Part shown: piece after piece, positions 8,301 to 15,178 of the stretch
How the letters are laid out: every line of letters starts with the position of its first letter
Position numbering within the stretch: position 1 is the stretch's first letter
Assembly (NCBI GenBank): GCA_002729415.1
Contig: PBXZ01000087.1
Span: 1 to 15,178, forward strand
DNA length: 15,178 nucleotides
Direction: 5' to 3'
Source: UBA9662 sp002729415
GTDB lineage: Bacteria > Poribacteria > WGA-4E > UBA9662
Program-made: the position numbers and the translations under genes
Notes under the pieces: model-generated
The model's input: the letters and a program-made list of their open reading frames with translations, nothing else
The model's database searches: none
Told to the model about the DNA's origin: nothing

Positions 8301-8528
8301 GGAAATCAAATTGAATCTACGCGATCCTACTCCGATGAAGCAGACTCAGAAGATTTGAATGCTGTTTCTCGTATTATGCCATTAGAAGGCCAACTTGAAT
8401 TGCGTGAAAAACAGGTTGCTGCAATGCAGTCTGATGCACCTCCTTGTCAGGCTTGTGGGTCGATCATGGTGCGAAATGGGACCTGCTACCGATGCTTAAA
8501 TTGCGGTGCGACAAGTGGGTGTTCATAG
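5313..8528 (+). CDS. nrdJ: Adenosylcobalamin-dependent class II ribonucleotide reductase
   Basis: A 1071-residue cytoplasmic enzyme that reduces ribonucleotides to deoxyribonucleotides using a B12-derived thiyl radical, so it needs no oxygen and no separate radical-generating subunit. Residues 40-100 hold the FTTPELDPFDEIVWEVRNA start region. The catalytic barrel has N200-SAC203 (redox cysteine), GSGTGSNFSRVR, N407-P-C409-S-E411 (thiyl cysteine with its Asn and Glu) and C420 (second redox cysteine). C409 and C420 are 11 apart, as in the Thermotoga enzyme. APTGTI is at 602-607 and NKCGKIGTRF follows. A TSCPD domain (about 885-960) and a C-terminal zinc-ribbon-like tail (C1045, C1048, C1058, C1061, C1064, C1070) complete it. 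AAGGA at 5302-5306 supports the ATG. It stands alone between long non-coding stretches. Fourteen N bases fall in 6848-7286, but the frame stays open. Identity is very sure. Confidence 0.97.
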   Translation: MSKTNDPHSDQVIAVPSDEVSNLKSAVRKDGIQQQGLKIERHFTTPELDPFDEIVWEVRNAAIYDEKGAVIFEKKGVEVPASWSQLSTDIVASKYFRRAGVPQVDQETSVRQLTQRVARTIRQAGEASGGYFASSKDAESFEAELIYLLSHQYAAFNSPVWFNCGLWHEYGIEGGGGNYYWDMETKSVQITKNAYEHPQNSACFIQGVDDSLDTMLELQKSEVRLFKYGSGTGSNFSRVRAKGEPLSGGGASSGVLSFLEGFDRWAGSIKSGGTTRRAAKMVILDMDHPEIVDYIDWKLNEEKKAKILIAAGYSADFNGEAYHTISGQNSNNSVRIPDSFMNSYLEDGKWQTTYRMDGKSADEYDAKWLMDKIAYAAWACADPGVQFDDVIQRWHTCKGTGRINATNPCSEFVFLDDTACNLASLNLVKFMREDGEFDVEAYRHAIRVFITAMEIIVDLSSYPTERIAKRSHDFRPLGLGYANLGAFLMLNGIPYDSSEGRAWAGALSAILXGHGYQTSAEIAGNVGTFXCFEENRESMLEVMNLHRDAAYRIDKVSSSSXGGQLDLXCPDXXLDAAREDWDVCLQMGEQFGYXNSQISVIAPTGTIALLMDCDTXGIEPDFALVKFKKLAGGGYFKIVNRSVAXXXEHLGYADEQXXEIIAYIIGTGTLKGASHINEETLKSKGFTEEDLAKVETSLPSAFDLNLAFVPGIVDEGCLKRLGMNPEETQDPEFNMLKSIGFRQEEIDAADEAICGNGTIEGAPHLKEKHYSIFDCANKCGKIGTRFIEPMGHVRMIAAVQPFISGAISKTVNLTNEAAVDDIKNVYVEAWKLGVKCMSIYRDGSKSSQPLSSNSQDDTLEEKLESHDSLQPIRKRLPDERQSVTHKFSVAGHDGYITVGFYDDGSPGEVFLKMSKEGSVISGLIDTIATMTSILLQYGVPLESLVDKFSHVRFEPSGFTSNQDIPIAKSIIDYVFRWLGQKFLSQNQVDTEVQETFGNQIESTRSYSDEADSEDLNAVSRIMPLEGQLELREKQVAAMQSDAPPCQACGSIMVRNGTCYRCLNCGATSGCS

Positions 8529-9088
8529 AATTCAATAGATTCATTTATAGTAAAGTTAACGACCTGAGCTGGGTATGTTAGGTCTTTGCGACTGTTTTCC
8601 CTCCTTATATTGGTGTAGATAGATTCAAAATCTTTCTGTTTCGCTTGTTTCACGCGACCAATTGCCTTGTCTTAAGATTACACCAATTCACAAGATGCTA
8701 AGTAAACGTGAGATCTATATTTAACCTTCGGCAATCTCTTTTTCTTCATCAATTGAGTGGATTTAGTATTGTGAGGGTATTCTGAAAGTTATTGCTAAGA
8801 GTAACTGTAGAATCTTTCGATTGCACAAGCAAGAATTGGTGGTAAATACTTATCCAATAATATTTGCGTCCTCTATATTGGTACTTTTTCAGTTTATGAG
8901 AATACCATTTCAAAGACATGTCTTTCAACCAGAAGTAACCCGGTTTTTATAGCCAATTCACATTGGAAACAAAAAAGATGCTGACTATCCGTTGAGGCCA
9001 GGAATGGTTTTGGAGATGATATTGCGCATAATGTTGATACTGTGCATACTTGATTTTGCAAAAAATCTTGGATTGGTCAGAANAAATT
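8529..9088. other. Non-coding stretch after nrdJ
   Basis: 560 bases with no credible gene. It contains the inverted-repeat region 8609-8687, listed separately. A CATAAT at 9027-9032 could be a -10 for the methyltransferase gene, but no good -35 accompanies it. No clear terminator with a T tract follows nrdJ. An in-frame TTG at 9050 would extend the next gene by 13 residues. Confidence 0.55.
8609..8687. repeat. 79-nt region closed by a 9-bp inverted repeat
   Basis: ATTGGTGTA (8609-8617) and TACACCAAT (8679-8687) are exact reverse complements. Inside lies a second small hairpin, AGATT-CAA-AATCT (8621-8633). An RNA from either strand could fold into a closed multi-stem structure about the size of a tRNA. 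It lacks a TpsiC-type GTTC arm and a recognisable anticodon stem, so I do not call a tRNA. It could be a small RNA, a 3' structure of nrdJ mRNA, or chance in AT-rich DNA. Confidence 0.35.
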
Positions 9089-9700
9089 ATGTCAATTAAA
9101 GATAAAGAAAAATGGGATCGAAGATACAATTGCGAGAAGTATGTTTATGGAAAGGANTCATCGCCTTTTCTAAGACAAAAAATCAATATCCTCACCAAAG
9201 GAGACGCACTCGTTCTTGCTATGGGTGAAGGACGTAACGCAGTCTATCTGGCTCAATGTGGTTACAATACAACTGGCATAGATATCTCGGAGTTCGCAAT
9301 CAGAAAATGCATTAAACTCGCGCAGGAAAAGGAAGTGTACGTCAGTGGAATTGTAGCGGATCTGGATGGGGATGGGATAGGAAAAGGGAAATATGATCTG
9401 ATTACTTGTTTTTATTTTTTTGATAGGTTGTTATTACCTAAAATAATTAGTCTGTTGAAACCACAGGGGATGTTTATCCTTGAGCAATTTTCAATTGATC
9501 ACCCTGAACGTAGCACATATGGTCCTAGAAATCCAGATTATCTTATCAAGCCAAATGAGCTTTTGGAAGCCTTTAAATTGTTGAAAATTCTTTACTATGA
9601 AGATACAATTGTTGAATTAAATGAGGCTTGGTGGCAGGGAACGGCAGCGATAGTTCGGTTAATTGTTCAAAATTGTCCTATCGAAAACGATAGGGCTTAA
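9089..9700 (+). CDS. Class I SAM-dependent methyltransferase, TehB-like
   Basis: A 203-residue soluble protein with a Rossmann-type methyltransferase fold. The N-terminal KWDRRYNCEKYVYGK (about 8-22) is typical of the tellurite/thiol methyltransferase-like group. Motif I is LVLAMGEGRNAVYLA (41-55), with the SAM-ribose acidic residue D65 in GIDIS and D91 in VADLDG. KYDLITCFYFF (101-111) is the motif IV region, and LLKPQGMFILEQF the late strand. The substrate cannot be read from sequence. ATG 9089 is chosen because it starts directly before the conserved KWDRRY block; the TTG at 9050 is less likely. No clear Shine-Dalgarno is visible. The last codons form a strong hairpin (9675-9696). The unknown gene 31 bases downstream may be co-transcribed. 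Confidence 0.88.
   Translation: MSIKDKEKWDRRYNCEKYVYGKXSSPFLRQKINILTKGDALVLAMGEGRNAVYLAQCGYNTTGIDISEFAIRKCIKLAQEKEVYVSGIVADLDGDGIGKGKYDLITCFYFFDRLLLPKIISLLKPQGMFILEQFSIDHPERSTYGPRNPDYLIKPNELLEAFKLLKILYYEDTIVELNEAWWQGTAAIVRLIVQNCPIENDRA
9675..9696 (+). terminator. Strong hairpin at 3' end of methyltransferase gene
   Basis: CCTATCG (9677-9683), loop AAAA, CGATAGG (9688-9694): a perfect 7-bp stem, extended by a G-U and a G-C pair to nine. It covers the final codons of the methyltransferase. No T run follows, so it is not a standard intrinsic terminator. It may stabilise the mRNA 3' end, attenuate readthrough into the next gene, or act with Rho. Confidence 0.4.
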
Positions 9701-9731
9701 ACTGAGTTAGTGTTAAAACAGCAAACTAAAC

Positions 9732-11363
9732 ATGGTCGACCATAGTAGAGAAGAACACCGAATGATGATTTTCGGTAATGACAGTGACTTGGTTCAAGAA
9801 CACTTGGTCAGGGACGGAAAAGCTACTGAAAAAAATAGGATTTTGCAACGGAAAACGCATGCTGAATCCTACACGGTAACCCTATATATTTTATTAAAAA
9901 ACTATGGTTTGATTCCTGTTATCCGTATTAAGCCCAGAATACGCTTTCGGCGATCAAATTACGATAATTTTTCTTCCAGCGCACCACTTCGATTTGGTTT
10001 GGATGATACTGTTGATTTTGCCGAGTTAAAACAGAGTACTACAGGTGAAGATGTTAATATAGAGTTACTGGAAAAGTTTTTTAGTGATGCTCCCACAATA
10101 CATGACTTAGATACCTATCCGGCTTTGCAATTTGTCTCTCAGCGTGATTTGTTTCTCCGCCAACCTCCCTTTAAAACGAAAACGAAGATCATTGGAATGG
10201 GATCTGACATGCAGGGAATTCCAATCGGGAAATTCCTAGACGCACTCAATCATCCCAAACAAACGGAAGCAATCTTCAAACCTTTCCCAAAAGGAGAAGA
10301 GTTTGCCAAAGATCTCTTAGAGGTACTAGAGCCGTTCAGCCATTTAGAATTTGAGTTTGGGATATATTCTAGGTATGAACGTCGAGATTGTGTGTTTGCT
10401 AGTATAAATGCGCAGGTTAGTGAGGGTTACCGAACGACCTTCGACCCATGGACTGTCTTAGGACATATAAAAACAGATCAGTCTGAGCAACAGCTCCAAA
10501 TCCTACGTCATGAGAGAGGGACTAGATGGGAGCACAAAATTATGATAGATCAGATGGGTCGTCCAACTCTGGACCTAATCTCTCGGGAAATCCGGTTTCT
10601 GCGTAACCAATACTTGATTGGTAGAATTCTGTCGAAAAGCAAAACAGGATTAAGTATCTTGGCAGATGTACAAGAATCACAACTAAATGTAATTAATGAA
10701 CTGTTTGTTGATTATGTTTTAAAAACGGAGATTATTTTACCTAGTAATAGATTTTCCAATATAGAGGAGAGAAAAAGACTCAGACAGATTTTTGAAGTCG
10801 CAGACCAATACCAACTACATCCTTCCAATAACAATATTATAGAAAGATATCTAAACTTAGCAAAAGGACTGAAAGGTAATGTGATTTATACTCTAGATAA
10901 TATCTATCTTATGCAGTCCACCTCATCCGAAATAGTTAACATAGATGGACTAGCTGTTATTAGAGAACCAACTGGAAGACGAATTCTGATGCGGTCCGCA
11001 GGCGATTTACGGTCTTTAATTCCCACTAGTGGGTTCGAGAAATGTTGGAACGAAACCATTGATGAAGGCGGATATGCTATTATCGACAAGAGAACTGGCA
11101 GATGTTATGTCGTGAGTTATGGTAAGAGAGCAGTTGGTAGTATTCTTAGTGGCAAAATTACGGTTGGGAATCCAGAATGCTATCTTTCTGTTAAATATTT
11201 AGGGATAACCCCTGAACGATATGAAAAACCTGCTAGTGGTACGGCAAAAAGAAAAAACAAAATAAGTTCTCTACTTTTTGATATGATTGCAGACAGGGAA
11301 GACGAAGTCATTACAGAAATGAGAAAATTAATATCATATCTACAAGATAAAAATTTAATCTAA
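9732..11363 (+). CDS. Unrecognised 543-residue soluble protein
   Basis: I do not recognise this protein. It has no signal peptide and no membrane helix, so it is probably cytoplasmic. Residues 44-75 hold a strand-like stretch leading into a basic patch (RIKPRIRFRR). Residues 205-275 have a strand-rich look with many Tyr, Arg and acidic residues (FEFGIYSRYERRDCVF, EGYRTTFDP, HERGTRWEHK). That pattern faintly recalls the alternating charged strands of CYTH/VTC triphosphate tunnel folds, but the resemblance is too weak for an assignment. Residues 280-385 are helix-rich. Residues 385-490 return to a strand-rich pattern with many Gly. The C-terminal 40 are helical and charged. ATG 9732 gives the longest frame; ATGs at 9762 and 9765 are alternatives, and no Shine-Dalgarno settles it. 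It lies 31 bases after the methyltransferase and converges on the next gene. Confidence 0.75.
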   Translation: MVDHSREEHRMMIFGNDSDLVQEHLVRDGKATEKNRILQRKTHAESYTVTLYILLKNYGLIPVIRIKPRIRFRRSNYDNFSSSAPLRFGLDDTVDFAELKQSTTGEDVNIELLEKFFSDAPTIHDLDTYPALQFVSQRDLFLRQPPFKTKTKIIGMGSDMQGIPIGKFLDALNHPKQTEAIFKPFPKGEEFAKDLLEVLEPFSHLEFEFGIYSRYERRDCVFASINAQVSEGYRTTFDPWTVLGHIKTDQSEQQLQILRHERGTRWEHKIMIDQMGRPTLDLISREIRFLRNQYLIGRILSKSKTGLSILADVQESQLNVINELFVDYVLKTEIILPSNRFSNIEERKRLRQIFEVADQYQLHPSNNNIIERYLNLAKGLKGNVIYTLDNIYLMQSTSSEIVNIDGLAVIREPTGRRILMRSAGDLRSLIPTSGFEKCWNETIDEGGYAIIDKRTGRCYVVSYGKRAVGSILSGKITVGNPECYLSVKYLGITPERYEKPASGTAKRKNKISSLLFDMIADREDEVITEMRKLISYLQDKNLI

Positions 11364-11402
11364 TTCAGATTCTACCCCTGCGTTGAGCCTAAATTCGGCA
11401 GA

Positions 11403-13679
11403 CTAAATGCTACTGAGGATTTTCCACAACCGCCAATTCGCTCGACGTAAAATATCCGGCCATGATTTGTTAGGTAGAATAGGAGGCATGGAACGAGCAC
11501 TAGGCTGATCCCAACTGTTGTCGTATCCACTTAAGTCCCAGAGCAAATCTGCTCCTGGGAGTCCTAGTTTTAAAACGGAAGGATCAGGATCTAGGCCGTT
11601 ATTTTTCATTGTGTTTTCATGTACCCAACAACTTTGAGGAACTGGATTAACATCATAGGAAGTTGGTTCTTTACTGTCTATATCGAGACCGACAATTGCG
11701 ACTCCATAAGAATTGTTGTCTTGAATTTCATTTTGTGTAACTTCCACCTCGTCTGCAGCCATGATTAGAATACCTGTTCCCGAAGGTACTCCACTAACAG
11801 CTGAATTTGGATCAGCAAAATTCTCATGATTATTATCGTGTACTCGGTTTCCAATAACTTTACAGTTTCTAGAAACTTTGGAAGGGTTATTCGGTAGCAA
11901 AAACACCAAGATGCCTCCAGCGTTGTCATACACTTCATTGTTTTCAACGACTGCCCCTACCGAATTCTCGATTTCGATACCAGTTACATTTCCATAAACA
12001 ATGCAGTCTTTCACTACAATATCTTTTGATTGTCCAACGTANATCCCAGCATCTCTGACCCTTGTTACTTCGCATNTCTCCACTTTAACTCCAANACANT
12101 CGACTGGATAGATTCCATATAAGCCTGTATTTTCACAATAAATNTCAGCGAACGTAACGTTTAAGGCACCNTTAATCATCAGACCGTTAGCAGTATAGTT
12201 GACTACATTAAAGTTGCGAATCTCCAAATTGCTCCCAGATCCGACTAACCCATCAGCCAGAACCTGCTTACCATCTAAGACGGGTTTTTTNCCATCAATT
12301 TCTATNCCTTGAATAGTAATACCTGAGACATCTACTGAAAGTGTTTCGTGGTAGTGNCCTGGCATGACTCGCACCANGTCACCCGAGACCGCGAGATTNA
12401 TGCCANCTTGGATTGATTGTCCGNCAGNCACAGTGATGGTTCGTTCCACTTTNTGTACTTNTGATNTGGGATGTGGTTTAGTGTGTTGGTGGAAAGCNGC
12501 CAACTCTGGTGATTGATTTGTTAATCTNGNTACAACNGANAGGCCAGATGGAACTGNATCGGGAAACTTCGGTTTTGCCGACTCATCTGTGAGGCAATGA
12601 AGGAAGGCAATTAAATCAGATTTTTCGCTGGAACTTAATTTGAATTTACGAATTTTATCGTCCATGTTTGGGATATCAAGNCCTTGNCCCCGTCCNCCTC
12701 CTTGAGNATAAAANTCAATAACCTCCTCTAGAGTTTGAAAAACACCGTTATGCATGTAGGGTGCTGTTAAAGCGATGTTCCTTAGAGTAGGCACTTTNAA
12801 GGCGCGATTNTACGCTTTCCCAGNAATCTCNCCTCGACCNANATCCGGACCTNTGTTGGGTATATCAGGCACACCAATAATTTTAAAGTCAGGGTTAGCA
12901 AANGTGGGAAAATTATGGCATTCAAAGCAACGNGTTTTCAGGGATCGAAAAATGTTTAANCCCCGTTGTTCCGATGAATTGAGGGCGGNTTGATCATNAC
13001 GAGCATATCGATCAAATCTCGAATTCTGAGAAATAATGGTCCGTTCGAAAGCGGCAATGGCATAAGTTAGATTTTTGAAAGTAAGACCAGATCCCTTTTN
13101 CCCTCCGAAGGCTTGATCNAATCTTTGAACGTATTCTGGCAGAGCACGTAGTTCTCCTATCAACTCTTCTGGATTTTGNGCCATTTCATCCTTGTGTTGN
13201 ATTGGNTTTTGAGCTTGATCTTCCAAATCAAGAGCCCGACCATCCCANAACTGCCGATGATTATAAGCTGTATTCCAAATAGTGGGCGAACCTCGTCGGA
13301 TGATGGTNCCACCATTTCGGGCTTGACCAAGTCCTTTTCCGCCTTTTCCCATAGACAGACCACGATTATCGGNAAACCCGAGATCTGGATGGTGGCAGTG
13401 AGCACANGAAATGTCGTTGTNNCCNGATAGGACAGAGTCAAAATAAAGAAGTCGTCCCAATTCAGATTTTTCAGCGGTTGTCGGATTGTCACTTCTNGTA
13501 NTCATCTCCGGAAAAGGTCGATNTAAATTATGGCTGGCTTGGATNANACTGAAGTGGGATTCCGTTAACTCAAAAGGTTCTAATTTATCGATCTTTAAAC
13601 TAGGAATAGGGAAATAAANNAAGCCNAGAACTANNAAAATTAAGANNAAGACTAATTTAAAAATGAGACTGATTTTCAT
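11403..13679 (-). CDS. Di-haem cytochrome c peroxidase/MauG-like domain fused to parallel beta-helix
   Basis: A 758-residue exported protein. Residues 1-20 form an N-terminal hydrophobic signal or anchor. Residues about 40-380 are a MauG/bacterial cytochrome c peroxidase-type domain: haem site C92-AH-C95-H96, WDGRALDLEDQA, second haem site C251-FE-C254-H255, and APYM309HNG, whose Met is the usual sixth ligand of one haem. Residues about 400-758 form a right-handed beta-helix with repeated strands such as GIEIENSVGAVVENNEVYDN and GTGILIMAADEVEVTQNEIQ. As I recall, beta-helix proteins of this type (TIGR03805) are found paired with di-haem cytochromes (TIGR03806). Here the partner domain is MauG/CCP-like and in the same chain. 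Many N bases cover residues 1-545, yet the frame is unbroken. It is predicted to act in the periplasm or outside the cell; the substrate is unknown. Confidence 0.87.
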   Translation of the reverse strand: MKISLIFKLVXXLIXXVXGXXYFPIPSLKIDKLEPFELTESHFSXIQASHNLXRPFPEMXXRSDNPTTAEKSELGRLLYFDSVLXXXNDIXCAHCHHPDLGFXDNRGLSMGKGGKGLGQARNGXTIIRRGSPTIWNTAYNHRQXWDGRALDLEDQAQXPXQHKDEMXQNPEELIGELRALPEYVQRXDQAFGGXKGSGLTFKNLTYAIAAFERTIISQNSRFDRYARXDQXALNSSEQRXLNIFRSLKXRCFECHNFPXFANPDFKIIGVPDIPNXGPDXGRXEIXGKAXNRAXKVPTLRNIALTAPYMHNGVFQTLEEVIXFYXQGXGRXQXLDIPNMDDKIRKFKLSSSEKSDLIAFLHCLTDESAKPKFPDXVPSGXXVVXRLTNQSPELXAFHQHTKPHPXSXVXKVERTITVXXGQSIQXGXNLAVSGDXVRVMPXHYHETLSVDVSGITIQXIEIDXKKPVLDGKQVLADGLVGSGSNLEIRNFNVVNYTANGLMIXGALNVTFAXIYCENTGLYGIYPVXCXGVKVEXCEVTRVRDAGXYVGQSKDIVVKDCIVYGNVTGIEIENSVGAVVENNEVYDNAGGILVFLLPNNPSKVSRNCKVIGNRVHDNNHENFADPNSAVSGVPSGTGILIMAADEVEVTQNEIQDNNSYGVAIVGLDIDSKEPTSYDVNPVPQSCWVHENTMKNNGLDPDPSVLKLGLPGADLLWDLSGYDNSWDQPSARSMPPILPNKSWPDILRRANWRLWKILSSI

Positions 13680-13714
13680 TAATNTTTTCTATGNNCAAAG
13701 TTCTTGTTAGTAGG

Positions 13715-13743
13715 ATTATCGCTTGTTTAAGANGCTAATTCAA
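13715..13743 (-). promoter_or_regulatory. Candidate promoter of the peroxidase/beta-helix gene
   Basis: Read on the minus strand, TTGAAT (13738-13743) and GATAAT (13715-13720) are separated by exactly 17 bases. Transcription would start near 13707, giving a leader of about 28 bases before the ATG at 13679. The boxes match consensus at 4/6 and 5/6, and the position is right. Confidence 0.42.
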
Positions 13744-13862
13744 GATTATCTTTCGTTTGGCTCAAAGNACAGCTTGTTCCTCTAAGACTTAGCCCCATAT
13801 TAATAGAATTAACANCCAACAATGATTCCCTGNCAGATTTTTGGTTTCTCAGTAGTACGTGA

Positions 13863-13882
13863 GAACAATGTTCNTATATAAT
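13863..13882 (+). promoter_or_regulatory. GAAC-N3-GTTC dyad next to TATAAT
   Basis: GAACAATGTTC (13863-13873) is a short perfect dyad lying four bases before a consensus TATAAT (13877-13882). No good -35 lies upstream. The dyad is one base shorter than the GAAC-N4-GTTC LexA box, so a LexA site is not claimed. It could be an operator over a promoter for the TPR gene, 280 bases downstream. Confidence 0.22.
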
Positions 13883-14163
13883 AGTGTTTGCTGGACGACT
13901 GGAGGCAAATAACCTACAGACGGCTGATTAGCATTACATCTGCAAANGGCNAGTGAAAGAATACAAATATCAATTATCAANTCAGGAATTTCCTTGGTAA
14001 CATTTTNTACTTAAATTNCTTCATGNTCTATTGTTTAATACTTATNTGAACCTAGGTTANGTAAACNAGTCTTTAACATCACCAAGAATATTCTCTGGGT
14101 ATAGNTTTTATTGGATGTATTNTCAATTTAAANTGGTATTAGGCAAAAGGTAATATTTTTTTC

Positions 14164-15178
14164 GTGAATAGTAAACAGAATGATAGNCGACCTGAGAAAG
14201 ATCCTAATCAGNTGGATGTTGAAAGNGATTTACAGANAGCTATCGGTTTTCANCAGACNGGAAAATTGCAACAAGCTGAGCTNATATNTCAACAGATACT
14301 GCAGATTCATCCACAGCATTTTACNGNGCTNCACTTATTAGGTGTTATTGCTTATCAGGNAGANAATTTCGAGATAGCCGTTGATTTGATCNNACAAGCG
14401 NTAAAANTAGATCCAAATCAATCNTCATGCTTTTTTAGTCTCGGTCTTANATTAAAAAAGCAGGGCAGATTGNGAGAAGCCATTAATGCCTACTATAAAG
14501 TTCTTGAAATTGAACCAAAAAATGCTGACGCTTATAACAACCTTGGGAACATACTTGGTTTATCTGGACAATTAGAAGAAGCGGTTGACACTTACCGAAA
14601 AGCTCTAGAAATNAATCCTGATGATATCAGAACNTACAATAATCTGAGTGTAGTGTTNCAGAAACAAGGNAAATTGGCAGAAGCCATCGACACCTATTAT
14701 ANAATTCTGGAAATNGATCCCACTGATGTTGNAGTCTGTCGCAGTCTCGGTATGCTATTAACAGAGCNAGGTAAATTAGAGGAAGCTATTGANGCTTATT
14801 ACAAAGTTCTGGAANTTGATTCTACAGACGCGNGNATTTACAATAATCTTGGTATTNTATTAAAGGAACAGGGGAAATTCAAAGAAGCTATTGATGCCTA
14901 CTGTAAAGCACTTGAGATTTTTCCTGGCTATGCGGANGCCTACAATAATTTGGGNAATGTACTTCAGTTGCAAGGGAATTTTGAGGATGCTGTGGTAGTG
15001 TATAAGAAGGCTTTGAAAATCAACCCTAACGATGCTAGGACACACAACAATCTCGGGGTCACAAATCAAAAACAAAGGAAATTCAAAGAAGCTATTGATG
15101 CCTACTATAAAGCACTTGAGATTTTTCCTGGCTATGCGGAAGCCTACAATAATTTGGGGAATGTACTTCAGTTGCAAG
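14164..15178 (+). CDS. TPR-repeat protein (3' truncated by window edge)
   Basis: The frame is open from a GTG at 14164 to the window end (338 codons) with no stop; scattered N bases hide it from simple gene calls. After about 20 polar residues come at least nine tetratricopeptide repeats of 34 residues each, plus the start of a tenth. The pattern resembles GKLEEAIDAYYKALEIxP then AYNNLGNxLxxQ. Such superhelical repeats bind other proteins and are common in the N-terminal half of OGT/SPINDLY-type glycosyltransferases; whether a catalytic domain follows is outside the window. No signal peptide is seen. A stop at 14140-14142 in frame rules out a longer start, and no ATG lies before the repeats. 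AAAGG is 13 bases upstream, somewhat far. TPRs 7-8 and 9-10 are near-duplicates. Confidence 0.85.
   Translation, partial: MNSKQNDXRPEKDPNQXDVEXDLQXAIGFXQXGKLQQAEXIXQQILQIHPQHFXXXHLLGVIAYQXXNFEIAVDLIXQAXKXDPNQXSCFFSLGLXLKKQGRLXEAINAYYKVLEIEPKNADAYNNLGNILGLSGQLEEAVDTYRKALEXNPDDIRXYNNLSVVXQKQXKLAEAIDTYYXILEXDPTDVXVCRSLGMLLTEXGKLEEAIXAYYKVLEXDSTDAXIYNNLGIXLKEQGKFKEAIDAYCKALEIFPGYAXAYNNLXNVLQLQGNFEDAVVVYKKALKINPNDARTHNNLGVTNQKQRKFKEAIDAYYKALEIFPGYAEAYNNLGNVLQLQ
14873..15178 (+). repeat. 204-bp-period tandem duplication within TPR gene
   Basis: Bases 14873-14974 and 15077-15178 are almost identical over 102 bases: one clear difference (G at 14903, A at 15107, changing Cys to Tyr) plus two N positions. 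The period of 204 bases equals two TPRs, and the second copy is cut by the window edge. The intervening TPR (14975-15076) is unlike them at DNA level. This points to recent duplication or gene conversion, or to a collapsed or misjoined assembly. Confidence 0.85.

Larger units (their letters stand above)
13680..14163. other. Divergent non-coding stretch
   Basis: 484 bases between the minus-strand fusion gene and the plus-strand TPR gene, with many N bases. It holds a likely minus-strand promoter (13715-13743) and a plus-strand dyad with a -10-like box (13863-13882), listed separately. AAAGG at 14146-14150 lies 13 bases before the GTG of the TPR gene. No other gene is visible. Confidence 0.55.

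Noticed and set aside
8609..8687. Possible tRNA, because of length and closing stem
   Set aside because: There is no TpsiC consensus arm or credible anticodon stem-loop, and the closing stem is nine pairs.
9050..9088. TTG start extending the methyltransferase by 13 residues
   Set aside because: The conserved N-terminal block starts right after the ATG at 9089, and the added residues look random.
13160..13492. 110-residue open frame on the minus strand
   Set aside because: It lies in another frame of the peroxidase/beta-helix gene, which has clear haem motifs in its own frame.
14860..15177. 105-residue minus-strand open frame with internal repeats
   Set aside because: It is antisense to the TPR array; its repeats only mirror the TPR duplication.
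14164..15178. Regular DNA repeats that might suggest a CRISPR or satellite array
   Set aside because: The 102-base period codes for 34-residue TPRs in an open frame, with no short constant repeats and variable spacers.

Overview
The window is AT-rich, compact bacterial DNA, apparently from a Gram-negative respiring organism. The evidence is a haem-copper oxidase gene cluster, a SCO-type copper protein and an exported di-haem peroxidase-like protein. I cannot place it taxonomically from sequence alone. Undetermined bases (N) fall in patches: about 6848-7286, two near 9083-9157, and many from 12042 to 14955. Products in those patches are read with gaps.

Region 1 (2-4929, all + strand) is an aa3/caa3-type cytochrome c oxidase locus. 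In order it holds subunit III (5' end cut by the window), a subunit IV fused to a cupredoxin-like domain, two small membrane proteins, subunit II with the CuA site, a four-helix membrane protein, and a SCO1/SenC copper chaperone. Genes from subunit III to II abut or overlap, so they probably form one transcription unit. Subunit I is not in the window and probably lies upstream. Three subunits carry unusual insertions or fusions. Together with SCO, the locus encodes the oxidase plus proteins likely to deliver or bind copper.

Region 2 (4930-9088) holds a full-length adenosylcobalamin-dependent (class II) ribonucleotide reductase, nrdJ, between two long non-coding stretches. The upstream stretch has a promoter-like pair and a 20-bp dyad; the downstream stretch has a 79-nt region bounded by a 9-bp inverted repeat.

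Region 3 (9089-11363) holds a small class I SAM-dependent methyltransferase ending in a strong hairpin, then a 543-residue soluble protein that I do not recognise.

Region 4 (11403-13679, - strand) encodes one long exported protein. It joins a MauG/cytochrome c peroxidase-type di-haem domain to a right-handed parallel beta-helix. A plausible promoter lies just upstream of it.

Region 5 (14164-15178, + strand) is the 5' part of a TPR-repeat protein that runs off the window. It contains a nearly exact internal duplication with a period of two TPRs. No tRNA, rRNA, CRISPR array or transposase was seen.
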